Below, in pieces: positions 56,463 through 64,000 of a DNA stretch of 64,000 nt. A model generated the notes under the pieces. It ran no database searches, was not told the DNA's origin, and saw only the letters and a program-made list of their open reading frames with translations. Location: positions 124,001-188,000 of the forward strand of contig NZ_JADEYQ010000006.1 in the NCBI RefSeq assembly GCF_022627575.1, written 5' to 3'. Positions within the stretch are counted from its first letter, which is position 1. The number at the start of each line of letters is the position of its first letter. The position numbers and the translations under genes are program-made. Source of the stretch: Sphingobacterium rhinopitheci (lineage in GTDB: Bacteria > Bacteroidota > Bacteroidia > Sphingobacteriales > Sphingobacteriaceae).

Positions 56463-57770
56463 CTAATAATTTTGACGAATAAAAGTCATTATTCGAACCA
56501 TTTCTTTTCGCACGGCAGCTGTCGGAACAGTATAGTTATTATTTAAAAATGAGAACGCTAATCGACGACCACTACGCGTCACAATATAGCCTGACTGACA
56601 ATGTACAGCATTAATAGTTCCTGTTTTTGCCCATACAAAAGGGTTTCCTTCATCCAATTGGTATGCGGTACGTAATGTACCATCAACTCCCCCAGCTGGA
56701 AAAAACAAATATCTTTTATCATCATCAGGCACCTCCTTTTCTATCGCTAACAATAGCTCTACCATATGGCGAGGTGTTATTTTATTATAGGTTGACAGAC
56801 CACTTCCATCCCTTAAGATTACAGAATCCTGAAAATACTGGTAGTAATCCTTTTGCATATCTCGACGCAAAGAATCCGTATAGAAACCGTTATATTTAAT
56901 ATTTGAAATTATCATCGTGAGATGCTCCGCAAGATAATTATCACTCGGTAGCATCATTTCACGTAAAACAACATTTCTAGGGACAGAATAAACAACTTTT
57001 GTATCCTCGGGTTTAGCATAATTCATTAATACATTTACTTGTTTCTTTAATGTATCCTGAAGTAAAGTTACAAATAGAGAATCCGACCATATGAAAGGCT
57101 TGCTACTTTTATAATCCTTAGGAATTTGAGCAGTACTAATTTCAAAATTATTAGTATTATGCTTTCTATTAATAGAAAAATTATTGTTCTTATGATCTTT
57201 ATAACGAAGGTAGTTATCAAAGTATGACGGTATGGTCTTGATTTTATCCGTACCACCATCAAAACTTACTACATTGCCATAAATAGGAAAAGTCGCTATA
57301 TCGGGTTGGTAATACTCTTCATAATCTTCAATAGACCAACCATTGCGATAAGCTGGTTCTGAAGACTCCTGTGGCACATAAAAAAGCTTTTTATTTGAAT
57401 TTTTCAAAAAATCAAATACGATATGACTATCTAGTTTATGGTGTAAGAATGTAGGATCTCCAGTCCCCCAAAATAGTAAAGAATCTCCCCTTTCCACATA
57501 TTGTATACCAGGAATAGAATCACTAATATGCTTTAAAGAAGCAAATAAAGTATATACTTTGGTATTCGAGGCAGGTGTAAAATGTTGGTTTTCTCGAATA
57601 TTGAAGACATATTTATCATTGTCCATATCATATAGACTAAATCCATAATGATAATTAGGTAAAATGACAGAGCTATTAAATTGATCTTCTAAAATAGAAA
57701 AATCTTGTCCATAACTGACCTTAGCAAAAAGCAAAGCTATAATCAAATAGACTTTAAAAGTAGTTTTCAT
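56463..57770 (-). CDS. dacB: D-alanyl-D-alanine carboxypeptidase/endopeptidase (PBP4, S13)
   Basis: About 435 aa from ATG 57770; a frame extends to 57794 but the signal peptide begins at MKTTFKVYLIIALLFAKVSYG. SNTK at 68-71 holds the nucleophile Ser68 and Lys71, SDN lies in MLPSDNYLAEH, and KTG in VWAKTGTINA. This is the S13 order. It trims or cuts peptidoglycan peptides in the periplasm. It is close to the UMF1 gene (35 nt) but of different function. Confidence 0.9.
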   Translation of the reverse strand: MKTTFKVYLIIALLFAKVSYGQDFSILEDQFNSSVILPNYHYGFSLYDMDNDKYVFNIRENQHFTPASNTKVYTLFASLKHISDSIPGIQYVERGDSLLFWGTGDPTFLHHKLDSHIVFDFLKNSNKKLFYVPQESSEPAYRNGWSIEDYEEYYQPDIATFPIYGNVVSFDGGTDKIKTIPSYFDNYLRYKDHKNNNFSINRKHNTNNFEISTAQIPKDYKSSKPFIWSDSLFVTLLQDTLKKQVNVLMNYAKPEDTKVVYSVPRNVVLREMMLPSDNYLAEHLTMIISNIKYNGFYTDSLRRDMQKDYYQYFQDSVILRDGSGLSTYNKITPRHMVELLLAIEKEVPDDDKRYLFFPAGGVDGTLRTAYQLDEGNPFVWAKTGTINAVHCQSGYIVTRSGRRLAFSFLNNNYTVPTAAVRKEMVRIMTFIRQNY

Positions 57771-57840
57771 ATCAGCAAGGTAAAAAATATTCAAAAAATA
57801 AAGAATAATACCTCTGTAATATTGTCGATATTATTACTAT

Positions 57841-58479
57841 CTATAAGCTTTTAATAAAGCTAAAACTAGCTTTCAAATTATCTCTTGTATTCCTATTGCT
57901 AGGAATAAACTCTCCTTCAAAAAGCTTAGATCCCACTCCTACAGCCGTAGCACCGACCTTAAACCAAGCACGGAGATTATCAGGAGATAAAGATACACCA
58001 CCAGTAATCATAAAATTCAAGGTAGGGAATAATGGTTTAATAGCTTTCACAAAATTAGGCCCCAATACTTCCCCAGGAAAGAGTTTTATGATAGAAGCGC
58101 CCAAATTTTCAGCTACAGCGATTTCTGTAGGTGTCATACAACCAGGAATCCATTCCACAGAACTCCCCTCCATCAGCGCTGCAATAGCAGGATTTACAAT
58201 AGGGCTAACCAAGAAATCGGCACCTAAAGAAATAAAATCTTTGGCTTGAACAACATTTTTTATAGAACCTACCCCAAGGATAAGGTCTTTAAAAAACTGA
58301 TCTCTAAATGCTACTAATAAGCGAAAGTTGTCTTTGGATTTAGGGCCTCTATCTACAAATTCGAATACACGTACTCCACCCTCATAGCATTCTGCCAGTA
58401 TCGATTTACATACTTCTATATCATCGTTATAATACACAGGGACAATAGGACTACTATTTATTTTAGCTAGTAACATCAT
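57841..58479 (-). CDS. eda: KDPG/KHG aldolase
   Basis: 212 aa class I aldolase that splits 2-keto-3-deoxy-6-phosphogluconate to pyruvate and glyceraldehyde-3-phosphate. Lys132 in SIIKLFPGE is the Schiff-base lysine and Glu40 in VRVFEFVDRG the general acid/base. It is the last step of the hexuronate route encoded here. The gene follows kdgK after two bases, so the two are one operon running left. Confidence 0.95.
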   Translation of the reverse strand: MMLLAKINSSPIVPVYYNDDIEVCKSILAECYEGGVRVFEFVDRGPKSKDNFRLLVAFRDQFFKDLILGVGSIKNVVQAKDFISLGADFLVSPIVNPAIAALMEGSSVEWIPGCMTPTEIAVAENLGASIIKLFPGEVLGPNFVKAIKPLFPTLNFMITGGVSLSPDNLRAWFKVGATAVGVGSKLFEGEFIPSNRNTRDNLKASFSFIKSL

Positions 58480-58481
58480 AA

Positions 58482-59471
58482 TTATATTATAATAAAATCA
58501 CCGTTTACGAATAACTTTTTATACCCAATTTTGGTCGCATAATCAATCAATTCTTGGGGTGCATATTCGTGTATTAAGCCTGCTATAAATCCGCCCATAA
58601 AAGCATCTCCACTACCGATACGATCAACAAGATTATTCGTTTCAAATATATTACTTACATAATGTCCCTGTTCAGTATGATACGTTGCATACAACAGATT
58701 GTGCGATGCGTTGTCCATAAATCTAAAAGTAAAGGCTAAATGCTTGCATCGAGGAAATTTAGCAAATACTTCATCAGCTACTGATTCACTAATCGTGGGA
58801 TAATCTAATTTGGAACGATCGGCACTCCATTTATCATCTATGTATGTTCCAAGCATTATATTTGACGCCCATATATTTCCCATTATTACGTCACACTGAC
58901 TTACCAAATCAGGCATTATCTCTAATGGAGTTTTTCCATACTGCCAAAGTCTATTTCTATAGTTCAAATCAACCGAAACCGTTAAATTTCGTTTTCGGGC
59001 TTCCAGTAAGGCTCGACTACACAAATCAGCATGCGCCTGACTAAGAGCAGGCGTCAAAGCTGTCCAATGAAACCAATCAATACCGTCAAATATAGTTGCC
59101 CAATCAATATCATCCTGCTTTAAGTCGGAAAAGGAAGAATATTTTCTATCATATATCACTTCTCCAGTCGTCAACCCATTTGCGCCAAGCAAAATATAAG
59201 ATCCTAAGCGATCCCCTTCATACCTAAATTTGCTGACATCAATATGGACATCTTTCATCAAGTTAAGGATAGTATTGACAAGAACATTATTTGGTCCGCA
59301 AGACATATAGGAAGTATCAATCCCTAATTGTGCCGTTGCAACAGCCACATTAGCTTCAGAACCTCCTGGATATAAAGACACGTCAGACTGCTGGTTATTG
59401 CAGAATAAACCTCCAGTACATTGGATACGATATAAAAGCTCACCGAAGCAAAGAAGTTTAGGATTATTCAT
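58482..59471 (-). CDS. kdgK: 2-dehydro-3-deoxygluconokinase (PfkB family)
   Basis: 329 aa sugar kinase that phosphorylates KDG to KDPG with ATP. The N-terminal SLYPGGSEANVAVATAQLG is the PfkB signature 1, and DRIGSGDAFMGGFIAGL is signature 2 with the catalytic Asp (GSGDAF in place of GAGDAF). Length is typical. It starts the leftward operon and is divergent from the fructuronate reductase gene. Its -7 element TAAATTTG (59497-59490) lies 18 nt before the ATG. Confidence 0.94.
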   Translation of the reverse strand: MNNPKLLCFGELLYRIQCTGGLFCNNQQSDVSLYPGGSEANVAVATAQLGIDTSYMSCGPNNVLVNTILNLMKDVHIDVSKFRYEGDRLGSYILLGANGLTTGEVIYDRKYSSFSDLKQDDIDWATIFDGIDWFHWTALTPALSQAHADLCSRALLEARKRNLTVSVDLNYRNRLWQYGKTPLEIMPDLVSQCDVIMGNIWASNIMLGTYIDDKWSADRSKLDYPTISESVADEVFAKFPRCKHLAFTFRFMDNASHNLLYATYHTEQGHYVSNIFETNNLVDRIGSGDAFMGGFIAGLIHEYAPQELIDYATKIGYKKLFVNGDFIII

Positions 59472-59489
59472 TTTAAGTAATTAGTAAAT

Positions 59490-59497
59490 CAAATTTA
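59490..59497 (-). promoter_or_regulatory. -7 element of kdgK-eda
   Basis: Minus-strand TAAATTTG fits TAnnTTTG and gives a very short leader. The upstream half of the promoter would overlap the palindromic operator region. Confidence 0.4.
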
Positions 59498-59535
59498 TGG
59501 TTTTCAGGTCAATTAAATAGCCGAAGTACAAGTTT

Positions 59536-59557
59536 TTTACGAAAACGATTTAGTAAA
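59536..59557. promoter_or_regulatory. Candidate LacI-type operator of the hexuronate locus
   Basis: TTTACGAAA-ACGA-TTTAGTAAA: a 22-bp inverted repeat matching at 8 of 9 arm positions, with CG at its centre (59546-59547), the shape of LacI/CcpA-type operators. It lies in the 165-bp divergent region between kdgK and the reductase gene, so one regulator could control both arms. No regulator gene is in the window. Confidence 0.5.
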
Positions 59558-59636
59558 TAAACACTTGAGTTTTAATACTATTAAATATAGTTTTTCCTAA
59601 TATTGAAAATTAAACTTAAATCTCTAAAAAAATCCA

Positions 59637-60461
59637 ATGAGCGGTATACTAGAAAAATTTTCACTTCAGGATAAGGTAATTGTCGTTACTGGAGGAACAG
59701 GCGTACTTGGCAAATCATTTGTGGAAGCATTGGCTGAAGCAGGCGCAAAAATTGTTGTTTTGGGAAGAAATAAAGAAAGAGCAATACAGCGCGTAGCAGA
59801 AGCAACGAATATTGGTGCTGAAGCATTCTACATATTAACAGATGTATTAGATGAAAATGCATTGCATAAAGCAAAAGATGAAATATTAGCGAAATGGGGT
59901 AAGATTGATGGCTTAATAAATGCTGCCGGCGGGAACATTCCTGGTGCTACAATAGGAGAACAACAGAATCTATTTGAGAGCAATGTACAAGATACTATCA
60001 AAGCTATTGAACTGAACTTATATGGGACAATAATTCCTACACACATATTTGGTAAAGTAATCGCTGAATCAGGTAAAGGATCGATTATAAATATTTCATC
60101 ACTTGCTGCAAGCCGACCTTTGACACGTGTATTAGGGTATACCGTTGCTAAGCATGGTATTGATGGGTATACAAAATGGATGTCTACAGAATTAGCTATT
60201 CGTTATGGTGACAAAGTTAGGGTAAATGCAATTGCACCCGGTGTATTTCTGACGGATCAAAACCACAAATTACTAATCAATGAGGATGGTTCATACTCCG
60301 ATCGTGCACAGAAGTTTATTAATGGAACACCTTATAAGCGCTTCGGCAATCCTGATGAATTAAAAGGAGCAATTGTCTATTTATTAAGTGATGCCTCCGC
60401 CTTTGTAACAGGCGAAATATTATTTATAGATGGTGGTTTTAACAGTTGGTGTGGTGTTTAA
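59637..60461 (+). CDS. uxuB: SDR-type fructuronate reductase/mannonate oxidoreductase
   Basis: 274 aa short-chain dehydrogenase. TGGTGVLG (18-25) is the NAD(P) site, NAAGG (95-99) the stabilising loop, Ser154/155, Tyr168 and Lys172 the catalytic residues (YTVAK). The position between kdgK and uxuA fixes the role: reduction of D-fructuronate to D-mannonate. Enteric bacteria use an unrelated long-chain UxuB for the step, so this is an analogous enzyme. First gene of the rightward operon; uxuA follows 10 nt later. Confidence 0.88.
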   Translation: MSGILEKFSLQDKVIVVTGGTGVLGKSFVEALAEAGAKIVVLGRNKERAIQRVAEATNIGAEAFYILTDVLDENALHKAKDEILAKWGKIDGLINAAGGNIPGATIGEQQNLFESNVQDTIKAIELNLYGTIIPTHIFGKVIAESGKGSIINISSLAASRPLTRVLGYTVAKHGIDGYTKWMSTELAIRYGDKVRVNAIAPGVFLTDQNHKLLINEDGSYSDRAQKFINGTPYKRFGNPDELKGAIVYLLSDASAFVTGEILFIDGGFNSWCGV

Positions 60462-60471
60462 AAAATGACTT

Positions 60472-61635
60472 GTGAAAAAAAAATTAGAACAAACATGGCG
60501 TTGGTATGGGCCCACTGACCCTGTATCACTACAGGATATAAAACAAGCTGGCGCTACAGGAATAGTCACAGCATTACATCATATACCACATGGCGAAATA
60601 TGGCCAGTAGAAGATATAAGAGAAAGGAAAGAAACGATTGAAAACGCAGGCTTGACATGGTCTGTAGTTGAAAGCGTGCCGGTACATGAAACTATAAAAA
60701 TAAACACCGGCGCGGTAGAAAAATACCTCTTCAATTATAATCAGACTATTACCAATCTAGCTTTGTGTGGTATAAAAACAATTTGCTACAATTTTATGCC
60801 TGTCTTGGATTGGACAAGAACACAGCTAGATTTAACGATGAAGGATGGTTCTAAAGCACTTTACTTTGATTGGGTAGATTTAGCAATATTTGATATATAT
60901 ATACTCCACCGTAACGATGCTAATGCGGATTATTCACCAGCAATAGTATCCCAAGCAGAATACAAATATTTGAATATGTCAATACAACACAAAGATATAT
61001 TGACAAAAAATATTCTTATGGGGATCCCTGGAGAAAGTGATATCACTTTAGACAGTCTAAAAAAAAGCATCAAAATATATAGCAATATTGGCAAGGATGG
61101 GCTAAGAAAAAACTTAACTAATTTCCTCCTTTCCATTCGAGATACTTGTATACAGCATGGTATAAAGATGACTATTCATCCCGATGACCCTCCATATCCA
61201 ATATTAGGCCTTCCGCGTATAGTGAGTACGATTGAAGATTATGAGTATATACTGAATACAGTGGACAACAATTTTAATGGTATATGCTTTTGTACAGGAT
61301 CATTAGGTGCCAGTCAAACTAATAATCTGGTAGAAATCCTTAATCTCGTAAAATCTAGGGTTCATTTTATTCATTTGAGGAATGTCAAAAAGGATGATAT
61401 GGGTAGCTTCTATGAGGCAGACCATTTGGATGGTGATGTAAATATGTATGCTATAATGGAAATATTAATAGCAGAGAATCAGCGCAGAGAGATTGCATTA
61501 CCCTTTAGGCCTGACCACGGTCATCAAATGCTTGATGATTTAAAAAAAATTACAAATCCTGGATATTCAGCAATTGGAAGACTACGTGGTTTGGCAGAGC
61601 TACGCGGATTAGAATATGGAATAATAGGGTTTTAA
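60472..61635 (+). CDS. uxuA: Mannonate dehydratase
   Basis: 387 aa. Dehydrates D-mannonate to 2-keto-3-deoxygluconate with Fe/Mn. The N-terminus EQTWRWYGPTDPVSL and TGIVTALHHIPHGEIW are nearly identical to enteric UxuA. HPDDPPYPILGLPRI, NGICFCTGSLGA and LPFRPDHGHQMLDD hold metal ligands. The start is GTG; an ATG seven bases upstream is out of frame. uxaC follows 12 nt later. Confidence 0.96.
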   Translation: MKKKLEQTWRWYGPTDPVSLQDIKQAGATGIVTALHHIPHGEIWPVEDIRERKETIENAGLTWSVVESVPVHETIKINTGAVEKYLFNYNQTITNLALCGIKTICYNFMPVLDWTRTQLDLTMKDGSKALYFDWVDLAIFDIYILHRNDANADYSPAIVSQAEYKYLNMSIQHKDILTKNILMGIPGESDITLDSLKKSIKIYSNIGKDGLRKNLTNFLLSIRDTCIQHGIKMTIHPDDPPYPILGLPRIVSTIEDYEYILNTVDNNFNGICFCTGSLGASQTNNLVEILNLVKSRVHFIHLRNVKKDDMGSFYEADHLDGDVNMYAIMEILIAENQRREIALPFRPDHGHQMLDDLKKITNPGYSAIGRLRGLAELRGLEYGIIGF

Positions 61636-61647
61636 AACATAAATAAA

Positions 61648-63057
61648 ATGACAAAATTTATTAAAAAAAACTTCTTATTAGAATCTAAATTAGCCGAAAA
61701 GCTATATCATGATGTTGCAAAAGATTTACCAATTATTGACTATCACAATCATTTGTCTCCTCAGTTAATCAGTGAAAATCATAAATTCACAGATTTAACA
61801 TCCATTTGGCTCAATGGAGATCATTACAAATGGCGTGCTATGCGTGTATTAGGTATTGAGGAAAAATATATAACAGGCAATGTATCTTCTCAAGAGAAAT
61901 TTTTGAAATGGGCCCAAACAGTTCCTTATACGCTTCGAAATCCATTATACCATTGGACACATATGGAGCTTACTAATCCTTTTGGAATTGACAGACTTTT
62001 AAATCCTAGTACAGCATTAGATATTTATGAGGAAGCAAATCAGAAATTACAATCGGACAACTATAGCACCCAAAGTTTATTGCAACACTATAAGGTGGAG
62101 ATGCTAGGTACTACAGATGATCCTACTGATACGTTAGAATATCATAATAAACTCAAGAATAACACTTTTAATTGCCAAGTTAAACCAACATTCAGACCAG
62201 ATAAAGTGTTTAACATCACAAACGGAAGCGAATTTAGAAAATATATACATTCCTTAGGTACAGTTTCAAACATAAATATTAATGATTTAGAAAGTCTTGA
62301 AGCGGCCCTATCTGCAAGGATAGATTATTTTGACAATATAGGCTGTGTAGCTTCAGACCATGGTTTTCGGTATATCCCTACCAAACCTATTTTCACTAAA
62401 TCGGAGGTGAATACGATATTTAGAAATGTGATACAAGGGAATGACAGCAATGTAACTGCATATGCAGAAAGCTATGGTTATTATTTACTGTTATTCTTAT
62501 GTCAAAAATATTTTGAGAAAGAATGGGTTCAACAATTTCATCTTGGTGCCATTAGAAATACCAATACTTACAAATTAGATCTATTAGGTCCTGATACAGG
62601 CTATGATAGCATAGGTGATTATCCACAAGCTGAAAGAATCGCTTATTTCTTCAATGAATTAGAAAATAAAGAATGCCTCAGCAAAACTATTATTTATAAT
62701 TTGAACCCTAAAGATAATGCCGTTTTTGCCGCTATGACTGGAAATTTTCAAGGTGAAGGTATAAAAGGTAAAATACAGTATGGTTCAGCATGGTGGTTCA
62801 TGGATCAATTGGATGGAATGACAGATCAGATAAATACGCTATCCAATATGGGCCTTCTCTCCTGTTTTATAGGGATGCTTACAGATTCAAGAAGTTTTCT
62901 ATCGTATTCAAGACATGAATATTTTAGAAGATTACTATGTAATATTTTCGCGAATGATATCAATAAAGGAGTTCTCCCTAATGATGAGGAATTGATACAT
63001 AAAATAATAAAAGATATTTGCTATTTTAATGCAAAGAATTATTTTAAAAACATGTAA
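61648..63057 (+). CDS. uxaC: Glucuronate isomerase
   Basis: 469 aa amidohydrolase-fold enzyme that converts D-glucuronate (and D-galacturonate) to the ketouronates. DYHNHLSP (31-38) gives the HxH metal site, WKWRAMRVLG-like and CVASDHGFRY are further UxaC marks, and the C-terminal part NMGLLSCFIGMLTDSRSFLSYSRHEYFRR is diagnostic. Its last codons (NYFKNM) are contained in the first copy of a 54-bp tandem duplication that continues past the stop. Confidence 0.96.
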   Translation: MTKFIKKNFLLESKLAEKLYHDVAKDLPIIDYHNHLSPQLISENHKFTDLTSIWLNGDHYKWRAMRVLGIEEKYITGNVSSQEKFLKWAQTVPYTLRNPLYHWTHMELTNPFGIDRLLNPSTALDIYEEANQKLQSDNYSTQSLLQHYKVEMLGTTDDPTDTLEYHNKLKNNTFNCQVKPTFRPDKVFNITNGSEFRKYIHSLGTVSNININDLESLEAALSARIDYFDNIGCVASDHGFRYIPTKPIFTKSEVNTIFRNVIQGNDSNVTAYAESYGYYLLLFLCQKYFEKEWVQQFHLGAIRNTNTYKLDLLGPDTGYDSIGDYPQAERIAYFFNELENKECLSKTIIYNLNPKDNAVFAAMTGNFQGEGIKGKIQYGSAWWFMDQLDGMTDQINTLSNMGLLSCFIGMLTDSRSFLSYSRHEYFRRLLCNIFANDINKGVLPNDEELIHKIIKDICYFNAKNYFKNM

Positions 63058-63141
63058 AATATTCTAAAACTAATTTCTACCTAACCTAAGAATTATTTTA
63101 AAAACATGTAAAATATTCTAAAACCAATTTCTACCTAACCT
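63034..63141 (+). repeat. 54-bp tandem duplication at the uxaC end
   Basis: Copy 1 (63034-63087) begins within the last codons of uxaC; copy 2 (63088-63141) repeats AAGAATTATTTTAAAAACAT with stop and spacer, with one C/T difference. A third partial repeat (AAGAATTAT) then leads into the ATG of the transporter. The duplication lengthens the gap between the genes to about 90 nt. Confidence 0.92.
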
Positions 63142-63148
63142 AAGAATT

Positions 63149-64000
63149 ATGAATAAACAAAGAATAGGTTCATATAGATGGACTATTTGTGCCTTGTTAT
63201 TTTTCGCAACAACTGTAAATTATTTGGACCGGCAAGTTCTAAGCTTATTGCATCCTATGCTTGAGGATCAATTTGGTTGGACCAATTCAGATTATGCAGA
63301 TATCACAGCTACATTCCAATTTGTATATGCGGTATCGATGCTATTTGCGGGAAGATTTATAGATAAACTAGGCACTAAAAAAGGTTTAGCAATAGCCATT
63401 ATTGTATGGTCATTAGGTGCTATAGCACATGCATATGCCATAGAAATGGGCCAAATGGCAGCAGATCTATTTAGTATACAAACGGTCTCAGTGTCTATTA
63501 TAGGATTTATATTAGCACGTGCTATTTTAGGTATTGGTGAAGCTGGAAATTTCCCTGCTGCTATAAAAGCTACTGCAGAATACTTTCCCAAAAAAGAACG
63601 TGCCTTAGCTACCGGTATTTTTAACTCTGGCACTAACGTTGGTGCCATCTTAGCGCCACTTACTGTACCATGGATGGCGATCAACTGGGGATGGCAATCC
63701 GCTTTTTTAATAGTAGGTGCGGTTGGTTTTTTATGGTTAATATTTTGGTTTATATACTATGATTCTCCGGAGAAGCAAAAGCGATTATCCAAGCCTGAAT
63801 TAGATTATATACTGAGCGACTCTATCTTAGCAGAAAATAAATCATCACAGACCCCACAGCCTAAAGTTTCGTGGCTTATATTATTAAAATTCAAACAAAC
63901 TTGGTCATTTACCATCGGTAAATTTTTAACAGATGGCGTTTGGTGGTTTTTCTTATTTTGGCTTCCATCCTATTTAAAATCTCAATACCATATGCAAACC
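63149..64000 (+). CDS. exuT: Hexuronate MFS transporter, ExuT-like (partial, runs off the window)
   Basis: 284 codons from the ATG to the window edge. The helix-1 motif NYLDRQVLSLL, GRFIDKLGTKKG (MFS signature A) and RAILGIGEAGNFPAAIKATAEYFP with GTNVGAILAPLTVPW are typical of the ACS family (ExuT/GudP/DgoT). It should import glucuronate or galacturonate with protons. It begins right after the 54-bp duplication and completes the locus. The C-terminal part (about 140-150 residues) is missing. Confidence 0.92.
   Translation, partial: MNKQRIGSYRWTICALLFFATTVNYLDRQVLSLLHPMLEDQFGWTNSDYADITATFQFVYAVSMLFAGRFIDKLGTKKGLAIAIIVWSLGAIAHAYAIEMGQMAADLFSIQTVSVSIIGFILARAILGIGEAGNFPAAIKATAEYFPKKERALATGIFNSGTNVGAILAPLTVPWMAINWGWQSAFLIVGAVGFLWLIFWFIYYDSPEKQKRLSKPELDYILSDSILAENKSSQTPQPKVSWLILLKFKQTWSFTIGKFLTDGVWWFFLFWLPSYLKSQYHMQT

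Noticed and set aside
63292-63684. Minus-strand ORF near the right edge
   Set aside because: Shadow of the ExuT-like transporter, which is open through the window edge with full MFS motifs.

Overview
The window looks like a chromosomal segment from a low-GC Bacteroidota, most likely Sphingobacteriaceae (Sphingobacterium/Pedobacter type). Pointers to this are the AT-rich base composition, several TAnnTTTG-like -7 promoter elements, glutamine synthetase type III, an SDR-type fructuronate reductase, LTA-synthase-like sulfatase-fold proteins in an organism with KDO/LPS synthesis (kdsB), and many Sec/Tat/lipoprotein exports. The genus is an inference; no rRNA or tRNA gene was found.

Layout. 0.3-1.9 kb: one-piece dihydroxyacetone kinase. 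1.9-4.9 kb: a 3-kb island without genes that holds a tandem array of sixteen ~82-bp palindromic units followed by an A-rich spacer. 4.9-9.4 kb (minus): gpsA-hemF-two M16 peptidase subunits. 9.4-12.3 kb: a sugar acetyltransferase, relics of a duplicated leader, an exported TIM-barrel protein and a SIMPL protein. 12.3-18.3 kb (plus): S9 peptidase, glutamine synthetase III, kdsB. 18.7-21.2 kb (plus): a three-gene DUF2157/DUF4401/GDYXXLXY membrane operon. 21.3-26.8 kb (minus): pyrC, LD-carboxypeptidase, M14 carboxypeptidase, serine hydrolase. 27-31 kb: an NAD(P)H quinone reductase, a UbiD decarboxylase, then a decayed zone with an acetolactate synthase C-terminal relic cut at a degenerate copy of the palindromic repeat. 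31-35 kb: MarR regulator, fasciclin lipoprotein, and a cryptochrome-like protein with an eroded FAD-site motif. 35-46 kb: sucA-sucB, two LTA-synthase-like enzymes (minus), valS. 46-57.8 kb: small exported and hypothetical genes, exported Mn-type superoxide dismutase, POT peptide transporter, Tat-exported TIM barrel, LutA-like protein, UMF1-type MFS transporter, PBP4-type carboxypeptidase.

57.8-64 kb is a compact hexuronate catabolic locus. kdgK and eda run left; an SDR fructuronate reductase, uxuA, uxaC and an ExuT-like transporter (cut by the window end) run right. Together they give uptake plus glucuronate -> fructuronate -> mannonate -> KDG -> KDPG -> pyruvate + glyceraldehyde-3-phosphate. 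The shared divergent promoter region holds a 22-bp inverted repeat centred on CG, the form of a LacI-family operator.

Most of the window is ordinary housekeeping. The signals most worth following are the 16-unit palindrome array and its degenerate solo relative 28 kb away at the edge of a truncated pseudogene, the twin leader relics, the altered cryptochrome, and the hexuronate operator.
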